NCBI GenBank assembly: GCA_030765065.1
Contig: CM060975.1
Location: forward strand, 196,262,507-196,326,506
Direction: 5' to 3'
Source: Deroplatys truncata
Taxonomy: Eukaryota; Arthropoda; Insecta; Mantodea; Mantidae
Length of the DNA stretch: 64,000 nt
Shown here: piece by piece, positions 41,701 through 52,044 of the stretch
Layout: each line of letters begins with the position of its first letter
How positions within the stretch are numbered: position 1 is the first letter of the stretch
Made by a program: the position numbers and the translations under genes
Notes under the pieces: generated by a model
The model's input: only the letters and a program-made list of their open reading frames with translations
Database searches by the model: none
Told to the model about the DNA's origin: nothing

Positions 41701-41956
41701 GTGTGATATTAACTATTTGCAATTTTGAATTATAAATAATAATAATAGATGCCATTGAATTTTCGCCGTAACTTATCGCTCTAGCTTCAACTGGAACATC
41801 TGTTACTTTTCCTTTGTACGTGTAAGGTTTCTTTATACATAATAAATCTAAATTTAATTCCTCCGCTGTTTTCCTAAGTTCAGACATCACTTGTTTACTT
41901 CTCCGGGCATTTAATTGTCCAATTTTAATAATCATATACTCATCGCAATCTACCAA
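38760..41956 (-). pseudogene. R1-type ORF2: endonuclease and reverse transcriptase, broken
   Basis: The endonuclease starts at 41956 with IKIGQLNARRSKQVMSEL. Just after a stop near 41552 it continues with VTCDANAKSDWW and ENTVGAIANIDFTL, the catalytic Asp/Asn and the region near SDH. The RT fragment at 40396-39887 has NQFGFRKGKSTEDAI, TKGCPQGSILGP and AYADDVLFLIE (YADD box). After another break, LLRRSQREVLLRFTGALSTS and LVATSIWTIDL match the R1-clade segment after the palm. The C-terminus has LKGHGPYKTYW and CSPCKRQANKEHVLFEC (CCHC). A stop at 38982 is followed in the same frame by an acidic tail rich in Glu and Arg, ending at 38760. At least five breaks. Confidence 0.85.
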
Positions 41957-41967
41957 GTTTTCTTAAA

Positions 41968-42234
41968 TTACTGATTGGTTACCTCTCTAGTTAATTTATG
42001 AACTCTAAAATGCCTGGTAGTGGAACTGTTCCTTGCCCTTGGCATTTTCAATTCGGAAGCAGTGGGTAATGTTTGTTTAGGTTTAGATTTGATTTTAGTA
42101 TTACTACCTAACTGCTTAATAAAAAAACTGAGAGGATTTGCTCTATAATTATTATTTCTTTTGGTGTTGTAGGTGTTTTGTTTTATGATAGGCTTTTTGT
42201 GTTTAAAAGGTGTGTTGGCGTATTGACAAGGCAT
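41968..42234 (-). pseudogene. Basic ORF1 remnant of the R1-like LINE
   Basis: An 88-codon frame ending 12 bp before the ORF2 start, rich in Lys, Arg and Asn (FKHKKPIIKQNTYNTKRNNN). Position and basic character fit the end of an R1 ORF1 (Gag-like) protein, but no zinc knuckle is visible, so this is an inference from location. Confidence 0.4.
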
Positions 42235-42300
42235 GGATGGGAAAATGGATTTTATGGGAAGATCCAGTTCAGGTACTCCTATACGTGGAATTAATCTCTT

Positions 42301-43974
42301 GTCGAGTTCTCGCGGAAGTATTTATTTATCCCTCATGGAGACTTTCTACATAAATATTATTATACATAAGTCTCGAGGTATATACTCTCTCAACCTCACA
42401 ATATTTACTAACACTACTTCTCTCTACTTCGAAGTTCTTCTGCAAAGTTTCTTCTTCGATGATTACCTCTGATGCTCTCAAAGTCACAATGGCATCTCTT
42501 TGTCTTGTTGATTTTCTTCGTCTTTGACAAGTATTGCTTTATTGTACGCTCACGTTGCTAGTGTCCTTCACATATTTGGGTTTATTATTTACAGCATATT
42601 TTAGTATGTATTCTTTTAAATGTTTACTATCATTACTCTTCTCGATATGTTTTGCTTGTTTTCTTTCCATATATAAGTTATTTAAAAGTGTTACATATTA
42701 AATTTGACATATGTTTATGACTTTCTTATTATTCTTCTTCTCTTGGTATGATGCTATAAATTTCAACGTTCCTTTTGCATTCTTTTATTTTACATTTTTC
42801 CTACCTTCTTCCTCAAATAAATAATATTTTGTCAGTCTTCTAAATTAAGCGTGCTTGGATTAATTCCTGCTACACATTTTAGATGAACACCAAGACTTCT
42901 GTACTGAAATCTTCCAATTATCTGCCACGAATGTTAATCCAAGGGCGAAAGATAAGCTTTTTTATTGTGGCTTAATTGTAATTTTTTGGCATATTTAAGT
43001 TCTTGTGAGCTTCAGAAAATAAAAAATAAATGTAAAGTGTTTTATTTAAACAGTTGGTAATGAATTTATACTGAAATAAGGACGGGTCGTGCGACTGATT
43101 TTTAAAATGGGACCAAATTAATTGAATTCAACTTTTTTTGGAAGCTAAATGGTCCTTGACGACCAAGGACCTCCCAAAAAGACCTTTTTATTGCAATAGA
43201 ATTTTTGAAGTCCTTGTAAATGTGCTTGAATATTTACTTTCAACAGAGAGAGTAAACCATAATTGGTTTATTGCCTAATAACTGAACATGTTAGAAAGTT
43301 TTCCCCCTTTCAAAATAGTAAAAGCTTGACTTAAGTTCCCTTTTAACAATCACACATTCAGTTGTTTGTATTTGAACTGCAAAGTTTGTAAAACTGAAAG
43401 AAAAGAAAGGGACCTAACAGTGAAAGGTGCTAACCTTGGACATCAGATACCTCTACGAATAGAAAGCCAGAAACATAGAAAAATCACAAAGTTACCTCAA
43501 ACGAACCAAGAATGACTAATAGGTGAACGATAAGTGAAAGTCCAATGTGCGATCGTTGCAATCCTGCAGGAGATACAGAGATGATCAGAAAGTGTTCGTG
43601 AAGTGAGTGAAAGGACAAATCATGAATGAGATGCCAAAATATTACTTCAGTAACGTGCAATTATCCAACTAAGATTTAGTCGTTAGTTGTGCTACATCAT
43701 AATTTGTAAAATCTGGCCTTGGTGGAAGTAAGCTTGAAGCGATTAATCGTTTTCACTATGTCTTACTGACTTATTTTCTTTTACTGCAAGAGTTCCTCAA
43801 TGCTCTTGAATGAGCGCACCTTCTTTCTTCCTAAACTTCTGAGATAAATTATTCTGTAATAATGTTTATTTAACACCTAAATCAACGCACCGTATTATCA
43901 CCATGCTTCGCCAATCTTTACCAGAAAATGTACAACACAGCAAGACGTTACGTAGTGATGTAATTGTGCGATTT
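42301..43974. other. Unassigned AT-rich DNA
   Basis: About 1.7 kb without supported genes. The first few hundred bases could be the 5' part of the R1-like LINE. A small foldback GGTCCTTG/CCAAGGACC lies at about 43151-43171. Confidence 0.35.
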
Positions 43975-43992
43975 GTTTTATTTTCTCCACTA
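43975..43992 (+). repeat. X repeat copy 8, 5' tip (split by a TIR element)
   Basis: TTTTATTTTCTCCACTA resembles the X start TTTACTTTCTCTACTA. The copy resumes at 44989 with TACGTACCAGTAGTAA. The TA at 43991-43992 is repeated at 44989-44990. Confidence 0.6.
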
Positions 43993-44988
43993 CAGTGTTT
44001 TTCCTTCACATTGCGGCCAACGCACGGCTTCTCGCGCGCCGGCCACCGCAGCTCGGACTGCCGGCGAAACAGTTGTAACATCCTCGCAACCGTCTGATAT
44101 TCTCACGATTACAATGATAATAAGCATCTACATGTTGGAAATGTTGTCTTTCTCTATCCAAACATTTCTGGCTGCTTCTCAGGAAATTTTCATCACATTA
44201 GATAGTTCAATATCCGAAATTGAGTAAGTTTCTCGCCTTATGTTTTATTTTAGTTTTTTTGCAAAGTATAAGAGTTGTTGCATACACTTTATTTTTCAAG
44301 TTCCCCATAGATAGCAATTGCATACATTTAAACCAGGGCCACAACTCTTTACTAATTACCCTACAATAAATTTTTTCGGAATTAAATCTAATGATGTCAG
44401 TTGTATTTGCGGTAGCAGTCTTTTTGGAAAAATCCAGATTGACATTGAACTTCGGCAAGCTTTTCAAGAAGTTATGTAAGTCATTACTGTACTTCTCTGC
44501 ATTTATTGTTTGTTAAAAAAAATATAGGACCTATTATTCTGTATACATTTACTGCGCACCACACACAGCAAATTCCGCACCATGCAAAGGAATCATGTGT
44601 AAAATCGGGGTTCTCTGTGCTCCAGTATCTGTTATTTTATGACCAAACACAACCGTGCAAATGGATCGATGTTTTGTCAGAGAAGAATATTAAGCGTGGG
44701 TCAATTACTCATCACTGACATTTCGCAAAACCCAATTACAGAAATTTACCCACAGTGATGGTCAAGCGAAAAATCAGTGTGTGCAATAAACCCTCTTACT
44801 TTGGAAGAACTGAAAATTTCCTGAGAAGATGCCAGAAATGTTTGGGTAGAAAAGAACATTTCCATCAGCTCTTGTCATTGTAACTATAACTGGAAATGTA
44901 AGGCGGTTTCGGGGATGTTATAACTGTTTCGGCGGGCGTCCAAGCTGCGAGCAGCAGAGTGTTGGCGCGGTGTGACTGAAACGCCCTG
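43993..44988. mobile_element. Non-autonomous transposon with long GC-rich inverted repeats
   Basis: The left end CAGTGTTTTTCCTTCACATT and the right end read inward CAGGGCGTTTCAGTCACACC begin imperfect inverted repeats of about 100-115 bp that share CGCGCC-like, AGCTCGGAC/AGCTTGGAC and GAAACAGTTRTAACATCC blocks. TA flanks both ends. The interior of about 750 bp is AT-rich with no transposase. The GC-rich arms contrast with the interior. Size and structure fit a MITE or deletion derivative; the superfamily is not settled. Confidence 0.7.
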
Positions 44989-45826
44989 TACGTACCAGTA
45001 GTAATCAGAAGCATTGCATTCCACCCAAAAATTGCATACCGAGAGTTCACCGGAAATACAAACACACGTTTTGAGACTCCTTGAATAAAAAAAAAACTTT
45101 TAGAAAAAGGTCCGTGTGCGTGTGTGTCCTTGTTCTGTTAATACCACATCCCAAAAATGGAATGTCGGTGAAATACCGAACTTGGTACTGAAGACTTCCA
45201 AGAATGCGACACGAAGGTTTTCAAGAAGCCCTTCACTCCAAACTACCCTAAACATGGAACGTTTTTCGTTGGTTTTTACTTTGTCAAAAATGGCTCTAAC
45301 GCTTTTTATAAACATGTTATATCTTTGCATAATAAATAAAAGTACATCTTGAATTTTCCGAGAATAGTCTGTGAAATCTGGTTCATTGTGAATAACTTTT
45401 GAATAATCGGTAAACCGTAAGAGAGATATAAAACCATACGGCTCAAAATCTCGTTAAAAATGTATGTAAAATAAATTTTTGTGGCATTAAGCATTTCCGA
45501 GATATTCTTTGTTTTTGGTTTCAACTTTGAAAGACTTAGTTTATAATTTTCTTAACTATAAATCGCGATTAGTTTTTTTTTATTTCCTTCTTTTTCTTTC
45601 GTGTTCCTTTAAAGAGAACGGAATTTCAAAGGTATTACATAACGACCAGTTTTGAAAAAAAAAATCACTATCGTCTTAGCGTACTGTTTTTATTCCTATA
45701 CCTACAAGAAATATGTAAATTAGTAATGAAGGTTTATCTGTATTAATAAGAAGCAGATAGAGGAATAAATTGTAGAAGAGCAGGGAAGGTCATGTGAATG
45801 CAACACATCAGACTTTTAGCATGTTT
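44989..45826 (+). repeat. X repeat copy 8, body
   Basis: Contains AAGCATTGCATTCCACCC, TTCACCGGAAATACAAAC, ACCGAACTTGGTACTGAAGA, AACATGGAACGTTTTTCG and CGGTAAACCGTAAGAGAGA, ending GTCATGTGAATGCAACACAT. Near full length. The next X copy follows after only a few bases. Confidence 0.78.
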
Positions 45827-45832
45827 GCATTA

Positions 45833-45915
45833 CTTTCTCTACTACGAACTAACAGGCAGAGAAAGTGTTGTGTTCCTACTAAAATTTGATATCGATATTT
45901 CACCGGAAATAGGTA
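45833..45915 (+). repeat. X repeat copy 9, 5' part
   Basis: ATTACTTTCTCTACTACGAA through TTTCACCGGAAATAGG. The 3' domain of a copy in the same orientation appears at 46330-46560, so copy 9 is interrupted or rearranged by the DNA between. Confidence 0.68.
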
Positions 45916-46329
45916 CAGCCTAAGACAAAATAAATGAGCAACAGAGTTCATTCGGAAAACGTCGGAAGGATTCGCTAACGCTTCGTTTATACTAGACTTA
46001 AAACCACCCTGCGTTCATTTCAAAGCTATACGATAAGTAGGAAGATGCCTTTTACTTTGGCTGTATGTATGATAGCCGAGCGGTGAAACGCAATCTGTCT
46101 TGCAATTGGAACAACCTAGTTTCGAATCCTTGGTATAATTGCTTTTTATTATTTAAATTTTAATTTGTTAAATATATGTCAATGCTGTATATTTTCCATG
46201 CATAAGACATCTATTAATTTTGAGACATTCATGCATAAGAACACAACAAATTACTCTTTTCATTTTCAAAATAAGTGCATATTAGTAAGCATTCTAAAGT
46301 GCATTCCACACTGTTTCTATGCAATTGTA
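45916..46329. other. Insert between X halves, with a tRNA-like head
   Basis: At 46073-46145 the plus strand reads GATAGCCGAGCGGTGAAACG (A-box-like) and CTAGTTTCGAATCCTTGGT (B-box-like), ending in a T run. It is a degenerate tRNA-like SINE head inserted in an X copy. The rest is unassigned. Confidence 0.45.
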
Positions 46330-46560
46330 TGGAAACAGTATGGAATTTTAAGGCCAGCATATAGCGTCCAATTCTTAACATTTGACTGTCGCTGTTCCCT
46401 TTGTATCTATAACGAAATGTGTAATCCAGCTATTTCTGCAAAGGTTTATTTGGATTAAAATGTAACAGACAGTAAAATAAGCTTTAGTAAGAATAATTTA
46501 TATACCCACTAATGAAGATAAAGTGTAGAGAAAGTCATGTGAATGTATCACATCAGAATT
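46330..46560 (+). repeat. X repeat copy 9, 3' domain
   Basis: AATTTTAAGGCCAGCATATA, TTTGACTGTCGCTGTTCCCT and ATAACGAAATGTGTAATCCA through GTAGAGAAAGTCATGTGAAT and ATCACATCAGA. Same subfamily as copies 1 and 6. Confidence 0.75.
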
Positions 46561-46884
46561 TTTATTTAAAACCACAATATTTACTTATTTCTTGATTTAG
46601 TTTGAAAACGAAAAGGAAAGTTTTTATGTGTGAGCATAAAATAGAAAAAGCCTTGGCAATTGGAAAGTATATTATAGTATGCGTAATAAACATTGCGTTT
46701 TTCTTGAAAAAACTAAAATTATGCTCGGGACGCGAACCTCGGTAGGCCTCATTACACCGGCTCTTAACAGCATATTTAGCGGTGGCACTCAATATTATAG
46801 ACCATTATGAACCGGCCGCGGAAACGACTTGGACTTAAATATACGCTTCGACAGTTTGCTGCTTTTTTTTATCTTGTCTTAGGG
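46561..46884. other. Unassigned DNA
   Basis: AT-rich, without a supported gene. At 46720-46790 GCTCGGGACGCGAACCTCGG looks like an inverted tRNA-like patch, too weak to call. Confidence 0.35.
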
Positions 46885-47116
46885 TGTACATATTTGAAGC
46901 ACCCTGAATGGAAAAAACAAATTTTAGAAGCAGATCCGGTGTATGTCTGCGTGTCTATGGTATGTCTATCTGTTTCTGTGGACAGCTTAACTCGCAAACA
47001 ACATTTTCGACGAATACCAAAGATACGAAATGAGATTGGCAAGAAAATCCCCACCCCAAACCTTCCCTTAAATGGAACATGTTTCGTTATTTTTTATTTT
47101 ATAAAAAAATATTTCT
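46885..47116 (+). repeat. X repeat copy 10, first piece
   Basis: GGTGTACATATTTGAAGCAC, CTGTGGACAGCTTAACTCGC and AAATGGAACATGTTTCG align with X from its GTTTTGAGGCC block onward. This copy is shattered: later pieces lie at 47412-47525, 48366-48616 and 57408-57507, separated by SINE-1, a hAT MITE with flanking DNA, SINE-3 and the gypsy element. Confidence 0.7.
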
Positions 47117-47411
47117 GGCTGGCCTCGTCGCTCATCGGTGGAGCACTTGGCTGCGGAGCGAGGGGTCCCGGGTTCGATTCCTGGCTAGGGATAGGGACAT
47201 TTCTCTAGCCAAGTTTATTCTCTATCCTCTCTAGAGCCTGGAAGTTTAGAATGATGTGTAAATATGTGACTGATCTAATGCACAAAACCCAAAGAAACCT
47301 AGAAATCAACAAGTGCATAGGAGTTAACAGCATTGCCGATAAAACAATACATTCTAAAGTAAAAGGCTGCTGATATGATTATAGCAGTTAAAGGCGGGGT
47401 ATAAATGAAAA
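47117..47411 (+). mobile_element. SINE-1 copy c, full length
   Basis: Head GGCCTCGTCGCTCATCGGTG to CCCGGGTTCGATTCCTGG with recognisable A and B boxes, body TTTCTCTAGCCAAGTTTATT, then TCTAATGCACAAAACCC, AGGAGTTAACAGCATTGCCG and the end AGCAGTTAAAGGCGGGGTAT. About 295 bp, inserted in X copy 10. Confidence 0.87.
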
Positions 47412-47525
47412 AAATTACCTCTAACGACTTTGATCAGAATGCCACATATTTAAGACAGTTACATGACAAAATACATTTTTTATTTTTTGGGGAATAGCCT
47501 GTGAAGGTCTATTTTTTCGAAAGGG
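47412..47525 (+). repeat. X repeat copy 10, second piece
   Basis: ACCTCTAACGACTTTGATCA, ACATATTTAAGACAGTTACA and TTTTTTGGGGAATAGCCTGTG align with the middle of X. Confidence 0.65.
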
Positions 47526-47651
47526 ACACATGAGAATTTAAGCACTGCCGAAGAGGCCTATTGTGTCGTATGCAATCTCCGGAAGGAAGGTATAAGATGA
47601 AAATTCCGAAGTATGGTTGCCCGGACAAGAAGCGGTAGGTGCGAATATACG

Positions 47652-48060
47652 CATGCCCGTACCCAGAAAAAAAATTTCCGGGAGGGTTTTCCACAAGTAG
47701 CTCTAACTTAACAGTACCCCACACAGTTACCATGTATCTACCCCGTAGTATATAAACGTTACATGGATAAGGTGATTGCTTGGAGACATTATATAGACAA
47801 GAAAACTCACCAGAATGAGGATATTCCACCTTACAGCACAAAATATTGTGACTGCTTCGAAAACCAGGATGTATGGTCACCTTACCTATGTAAGGCGACG
47901 ATATTAAGTTTCCCCTTTGCTTGTAAATATGTTACTAGCAATAGACCTGTTATCTAACGACATTTTGCCATATTGATTTGCTATGAATTTAAATAAATAA
48001 AACTGTCAGAAGTTTCGGGGGGGTTTGAACCCTAGAAACCCCCCTCTAAATACGGCCCTG
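47652..48060. mobile_element. hAT-type MITE, 409 bp
   Basis: The left end CATGCCCGTACCCAG and the right end read inward CAGGGCCGTATTTAG are imperfect terminal inverted repeats. Both ends are followed by G-rich tracts (CCGGGAGGGTTTT; GGGGGGGTTTGAACCC). The perfect 8-bp duplication AATATACG at 47644-47651 and 48061-48068 flanks it. An 8-bp duplication with CAGGG-type ends identifies a non-autonomous hAT. No transposase inside. Confidence 0.87.
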
Positions 48061-48164
48061 AATATACGGGATCCCTAAAGTTCACAGCTGGAAATACTCC
48101 TTCAGGCAACTGATGAACAAGTCCATGCCCATCTCGCATCACACACCACCAATCTGCCCAGTCA

Positions 48165-48365
48165 AGCCTCAAGAATAAAACGAAATAATGGGGGGAATGA
48201 GGAAGCTGAAAAATTCGTGGTATTAGAAAAAACTACTTCAGCATTCGTCTTCCGACAAGGGAGAACTACGAAAAAGCCGAAGTCAAAGAGGGCGGCCTCT
48301 GGGGATCGACCCGGGACCTCCTGAATGCGGGGCACAGGCGTTGCCTCCTGAGTCACCCTGCACGG
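48165..48365 (-). mobile_element. SINE-3 copy b
   Basis: The minus strand reads TGACTCAGGAGGCAACGCCT (A-box-like) and GAGGTCCCGGGTCGATCCCC (B box), then a body including AGAAGACGAATGCTGAAGTA. Inserted within the region that splits X copy 10. Confidence 0.72.
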
Positions 48366-48616
48366 TTGAAGGTCTCTTCATTCGGAGAGCGTTTTGTATC
48401 GTTTTGTATAACTGGTAAACCATAAGAGATAGACAAAAGCGTAAACAAAAAATGTAGAAATATTTAAAACACACAATTTACTTCCAACAACTTTTTGTAG
48501 CATCAGTCGTTTCCGAGATATTCGTTACTCTGGTTTGAATTGTTCAATACTTTCAATTTTTTAAGGCCGTGTTGCTGTGCAGTTGTAAAGAGTATGGAAC
48601 CTCAAGATCAGCATAT
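48366..48616 (+). repeat. X repeat copy 10, third piece
   Basis: GGTCTCTTCATTCGGAGAGC, AACTGGTAAACCATAAGAGA and CAGTCGTTTCCGAGATATTC up to the gypsy insertion at GATCAGCATAT. Confidence 0.72.
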
Positions 48617-49177
48617 TGTAACACCCAACGGGGATGGTTACCCCCGCAGTAGGTGATTACACAGGGGGGTTGGTAGCTCAGAGGCAGGGGGGATGCGTTG
48701 GTACCGGGGTGTTAGGCAGGCCAGGGTGGCGTTCTAGGATAGGGGATATTTAAATAAAGCACAGGGGATGCATTGGCCCAATGAATTATACTGTTGCTTT
48801 AAGTGTGCGTACATTCAGTTTGGGGTGAAGCCCCGGCAAGTCAATAGAACTTAGATGAGACGCATGCTTACCTGGTTAACTGGTGGCGAGTCTGGCAAAT
48901 GATCTTTGACTACTCTCTCGTAACTCTCTATCACTTCTCGTGATTAATGGCCCGCGATAACCGCCTGGCAATTCTCTGGCAACTCTCTGATAACTCTCTC
49001 GTGGCAACTCTCGCGTAGCAACTTCCGCGACCGAGTCAAAACCCTGTAGTATAAATACATACAGAAGCGCTGACTCGGCGTTGTGCAGCGTGGACGCGTT
49101 CTGTTAACCTGAATTCCACACTTGCGCTGGCTAACGAAATACGTTGCAATTCTCAATGCTCAACGTGGTCCGCTACA
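48617..49177 (-). repeat. 3' LTR of the gypsy element
   Basis: 561 bp, the same length as the 5' LTR. I count about 12 substitutions between them by eye, nearly all transitions, so the LTRs are about 98% identical. TATTTATA lies within the LTR on the coding strand, followed by a run of diverged GAGAGTTGCCA-type units (about 48960-49020). Confidence 0.95.
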
Positions 49178-50688
49178 TCGGTCCCAGGTTCGCCAAATTC
49201 CGACCCGGAATTTAAAATTGAAAAGGAGGACAAACATCTTAGGGGTACTAAAACAGTCTACCTAGACGAGGGCGGAGAGAAAAAGAGAAAAAAAAACAAA
49301 ACATGGTTGAGCTTTAAACAATTGAAATGCTCTGGTGTCCTCTGCTGTCCAAGACTCGGATACCAGGGAAAATTTTGTTTAAGGGTTGGTGAGTACGTTA
49401 GGGGTGGGTTCGGCTGCGCACCGCAGCCTGCTACCAATCTTGGACTCTTCTCAGCTGGTTGCTTACTGTTGTGCCCGGAGGTGAACTCTGCCTTGAATGA
49501 ATAAGGTGCTGGGACAGAACTGCTGAGTGACTCTGCATACTTAGCTATTTTCTCGGAAACGTAGTATTTATTTCCGCGCATGCTGCATTGCTGTGGTCAA
49601 GCAGTGGCGTTCCTTCGGAGCGCACCAATTCTGCGTGTTCTGGCGCGACTCCCGTGGTGAGTTACAGGCGTGCGCATACTGGTGGGCACTGTTCTACCTG
49701 GGTCTTTTTTTGTCGGGTGCTTCTCTTCTTGGTGGTTTCTTGGTGCGCAGCAACAGGGTTGTCAAAGATGGATGTCACTTAGGATAAGGTTGGAAGGATT
49801 ATATTGCGTTTTAAAATGTAACGGGATGAGACTAAACACAGCAGAGAAAAGGTAAATTTAGAAAGTGAGTTGGTACCCCTGCCGATTCCTTGTCTCTCCA
49901 AATTTTGAAAAAAACGAGAGAGGGAAAAGAAAAAAAACACGGAACAGAAAGAAAACATTAAGTTCTGTTATCCAGGTGTGATGCGACTACTCATAAGTTC
50001 TGCTTGACTTGATATGTTCGTTCGAACAAAATTAAATTAAATTTGTACATTATACAATGATTTTTCTCTGTAACTGTCCAAAACTGATTTTTTTGTGTGT
50101 GTGTGTTGCATTGTATGTAAGCGGTGGTTAGATGTCCGGTTTTGGCATTTTGCTGATACCTCGCTTCTGTAACCCGGGGAAGAGGGTCGCTGAGGCTGCT
50201 GTAGACTGTGGTTTCTCTTGCCTGCTGGAGGGCATCCTCTAAAATAGACTTAGTTTTTGAAATTAGTACACAGAAATACGAATATTGCAGATGTTGTGAC
50301 CAATGAAACACAACAAACACAAAAAAACAACCATATTTACACTCCATTTTCTATTCATATACTTGTCGCAGTGCTACACGCCACTGAGAAGTGCAAAGTC
50401 AAGCTCTGTGCGTGAGGCGACGAATACTTGTGTCAGCGGAATTCATGACCAGACTGCTGCTTTCGACACTTACCGTTCATGCAGAATTGTATGTTTATGA
50501 AAGCGATATCTGTGTTTCTAAGTTTGTGAACCAAAATTTCTGTACCCTTCCGCGTGTGTGGAATGTGTTACGTATCTTGTGTTGCGTAATTCGTGGCGGA
50601 TACCTGTGCCTTTCCTGCCTTCATCCCCTTGTTTATTTTGAGCCTTTTGATTTATTTATTTTATTTATCTCTCTTATGTATTTCTCCG
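49178..50688 (-). other. Gypsy 3' region between the third ORF and the 3' LTR
   Basis: About 1.5 kb lacking motifs I recognise. Directly beside the LTR the coding strand reads TGGCGAACCTGGGACCGA, and a perfect palindrome AAATTCCG-ACC-CGGAATTT lies at about 49193-49211. No ordinary polypurine tract adjoins the LTR. Open frames here (for example 49258-49581 minus) match no family and begin at non-ATG codons or have low-complexity composition. Confidence 0.45.
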
Positions 50689-51087
50689 TCATGTTAGTGT
50701 TGATTCTGAGGCGGCATCGGTTGGTGTTGCCAGAATTATAATTCCCTGATGTGACGTGTGCTGTGGTTCCGCCGTGGTCGAGTTTGAAAAGTTCGAGTTT
50801 TCCTTACAAAATTTCTTCAATATTCTGTATGCTAACAAGGCCATGACTACTATGCAAACAGTCATAAATACTATTTCTATGATTTCGACGATTACTGACG
50901 CTTGGTATGCTGTGGTTTGTGGAAGCGGTATCCAGACGGCCCCGGTCACTATTACCACTGGCAGGGGTCGCTCCTGGCCTAACAGAACGGGGAGTAGACT
51001 CAACAATAGTTGCAGTTTACCGTTGGTCATTTTCACGTTGCTCTGAAACAGGATGCGAGTTTCAAAATTTCTATGTCCCTGCTCCAT
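50689..51087 (-). CDS. Third ORF of the gypsy element: small membrane protein of unknown function
   Basis: A 132-codon frame with an ATG at 51085-51087, in the sense orientation between integrase and the 3' LTR, where env-bearing relatives carry a third gene. A hydrophobic, signal-like stretch follows a second Met at about residue 20 (KLQLLLSLLPVLLG). A probable membrane helix at about residues 65-91 (IIEIVFMTVCIVVMALLAYR) is followed by basic RILKKFCK and a Ser/Thr-rich tail. It is far shorter than a typical envelope protein and I see no cleavage site or fusion peptide, so function is unknown. It could be a remnant or a captured host fragment. Confidence 0.4.
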   Translation of the reverse strand: MEQGHRNFETRILFQSNVKMTNGKLQLLLSLLPVLLGQERPLPVVIVTGAVWIPLPQTTAYQASVIVEIIEIVFMTVCIVVMALLAYRILKKFCKENSNFSNSTTAEPQHTSHQGIIILATPTDAASESTLT

Positions 51088-52044
51088 CTCGTGTATTATC
51101 TGCCCTGGTCGTGAGAGAATTTTTTTTATTTATTTACACTTGCTTATTTGCCACGTTACATTTATCTATTTTGCACGTTGATTTGCTTCGCCTTATCTGC
51201 TAATTAACATTTATTTATTTAACAGCGCTTGGTTGTCGTACCAGAGTGTACGTTATTGGATTTTTTTCCTACTATTATTTATTCTATATGCGCTAACGAA
51301 TGTGTAAGGTGCGGAGAAAAGAATTCCTGGCATCAACCTATAGTTCTCAAAACACATTATCAAATACCTATCTTAAATTAATCTTATACTAACAGTTATA
51401 TGAATAACAGTACTATGAAACAACTTTTCGATCTCCACTAAATCTTATTTCCTATTTATTCAACTCTGCTCCCCGAACTTAAGAACAACAATACTTCTTT
51501 ATACTTGCTCTCTGTTGTGTCCCTCGGCCCTACTCTGAACTCCTGGGGGGGATAATGTATATTGTTCAAATTCCTGTATCTGAACAAAGATATCTGTATT
51601 AAGCGAATAACAGGGTCGCGTCTCGGATTTCCCATTATATTTTCACTTCCAGATATATTTTCTCTTCATCGCGAGAAAGAGAGAGCAACAAAAAAATTAA
51701 AGAAGTAAAAGTGAATCGCGTGGATTATCACTTTTAGCCTAACTTAAGCTGGAGGTCCGAAGATATACTACGTCTTGCATTGTAACCTATTACTTAACCT
51801 ATTTGAGAACTATTGCTGATGTTTAATGTATTAACCTCTTTCTTTTTCCTGTTTGTTTGTTTTATGCCTCAGCCTTACTGCAGCGTGGACGCATTTGTGT
51901 AACGCATTCCGTCATGTAATAATGTCAGCACTTGTGTATTGATGGACATTGAGTGATACGTAGGCGATTTTTTGTGTCATTTATATGTGGCAATAAGATT
52001 GTGTTTACTCGCTGTGCAAGTGTCGCAAGTATGCTGTATGCTCA
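51088..52044 (-). other. Gypsy internal DNA, no recognised product
   Basis: About 950 bp between integrase and the third ORF. Stops are frequent in all frames and no motif is recognised. If a longer third gene once existed, its 5' part would have lain here. Confidence 0.45.

Larger units (their letters stand above)
38760..42300 (-). mobile_element. R1-clade LINE, AT-rich and broken
   Basis: Minus-strand non-LTR retrotransposon distinct from the I copies: an ORF1 remnant (42234-41968) followed by an APE endonuclease and reverse transcriptase (41956 to about 38982) without RNase H, the R1-type arrangement. Its composition is strongly AT-biased. The element ends are not resolved; 42300 is approximate. 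Confidence 0.78.

Noticed and set aside
48944-49156. A 70-codon open frame present in both LTRs (also 57174-57386)
   Set aside because: It begins at TTG rather than ATG and exists twice only because the LTRs are copies. LTR repeats explain its content.
50303-50741. Plus-strand open frames inside the gypsy 3' region
   Set aside because: Antisense to the element, without motifs, and overlapping the better-supported minus-strand third ORF.
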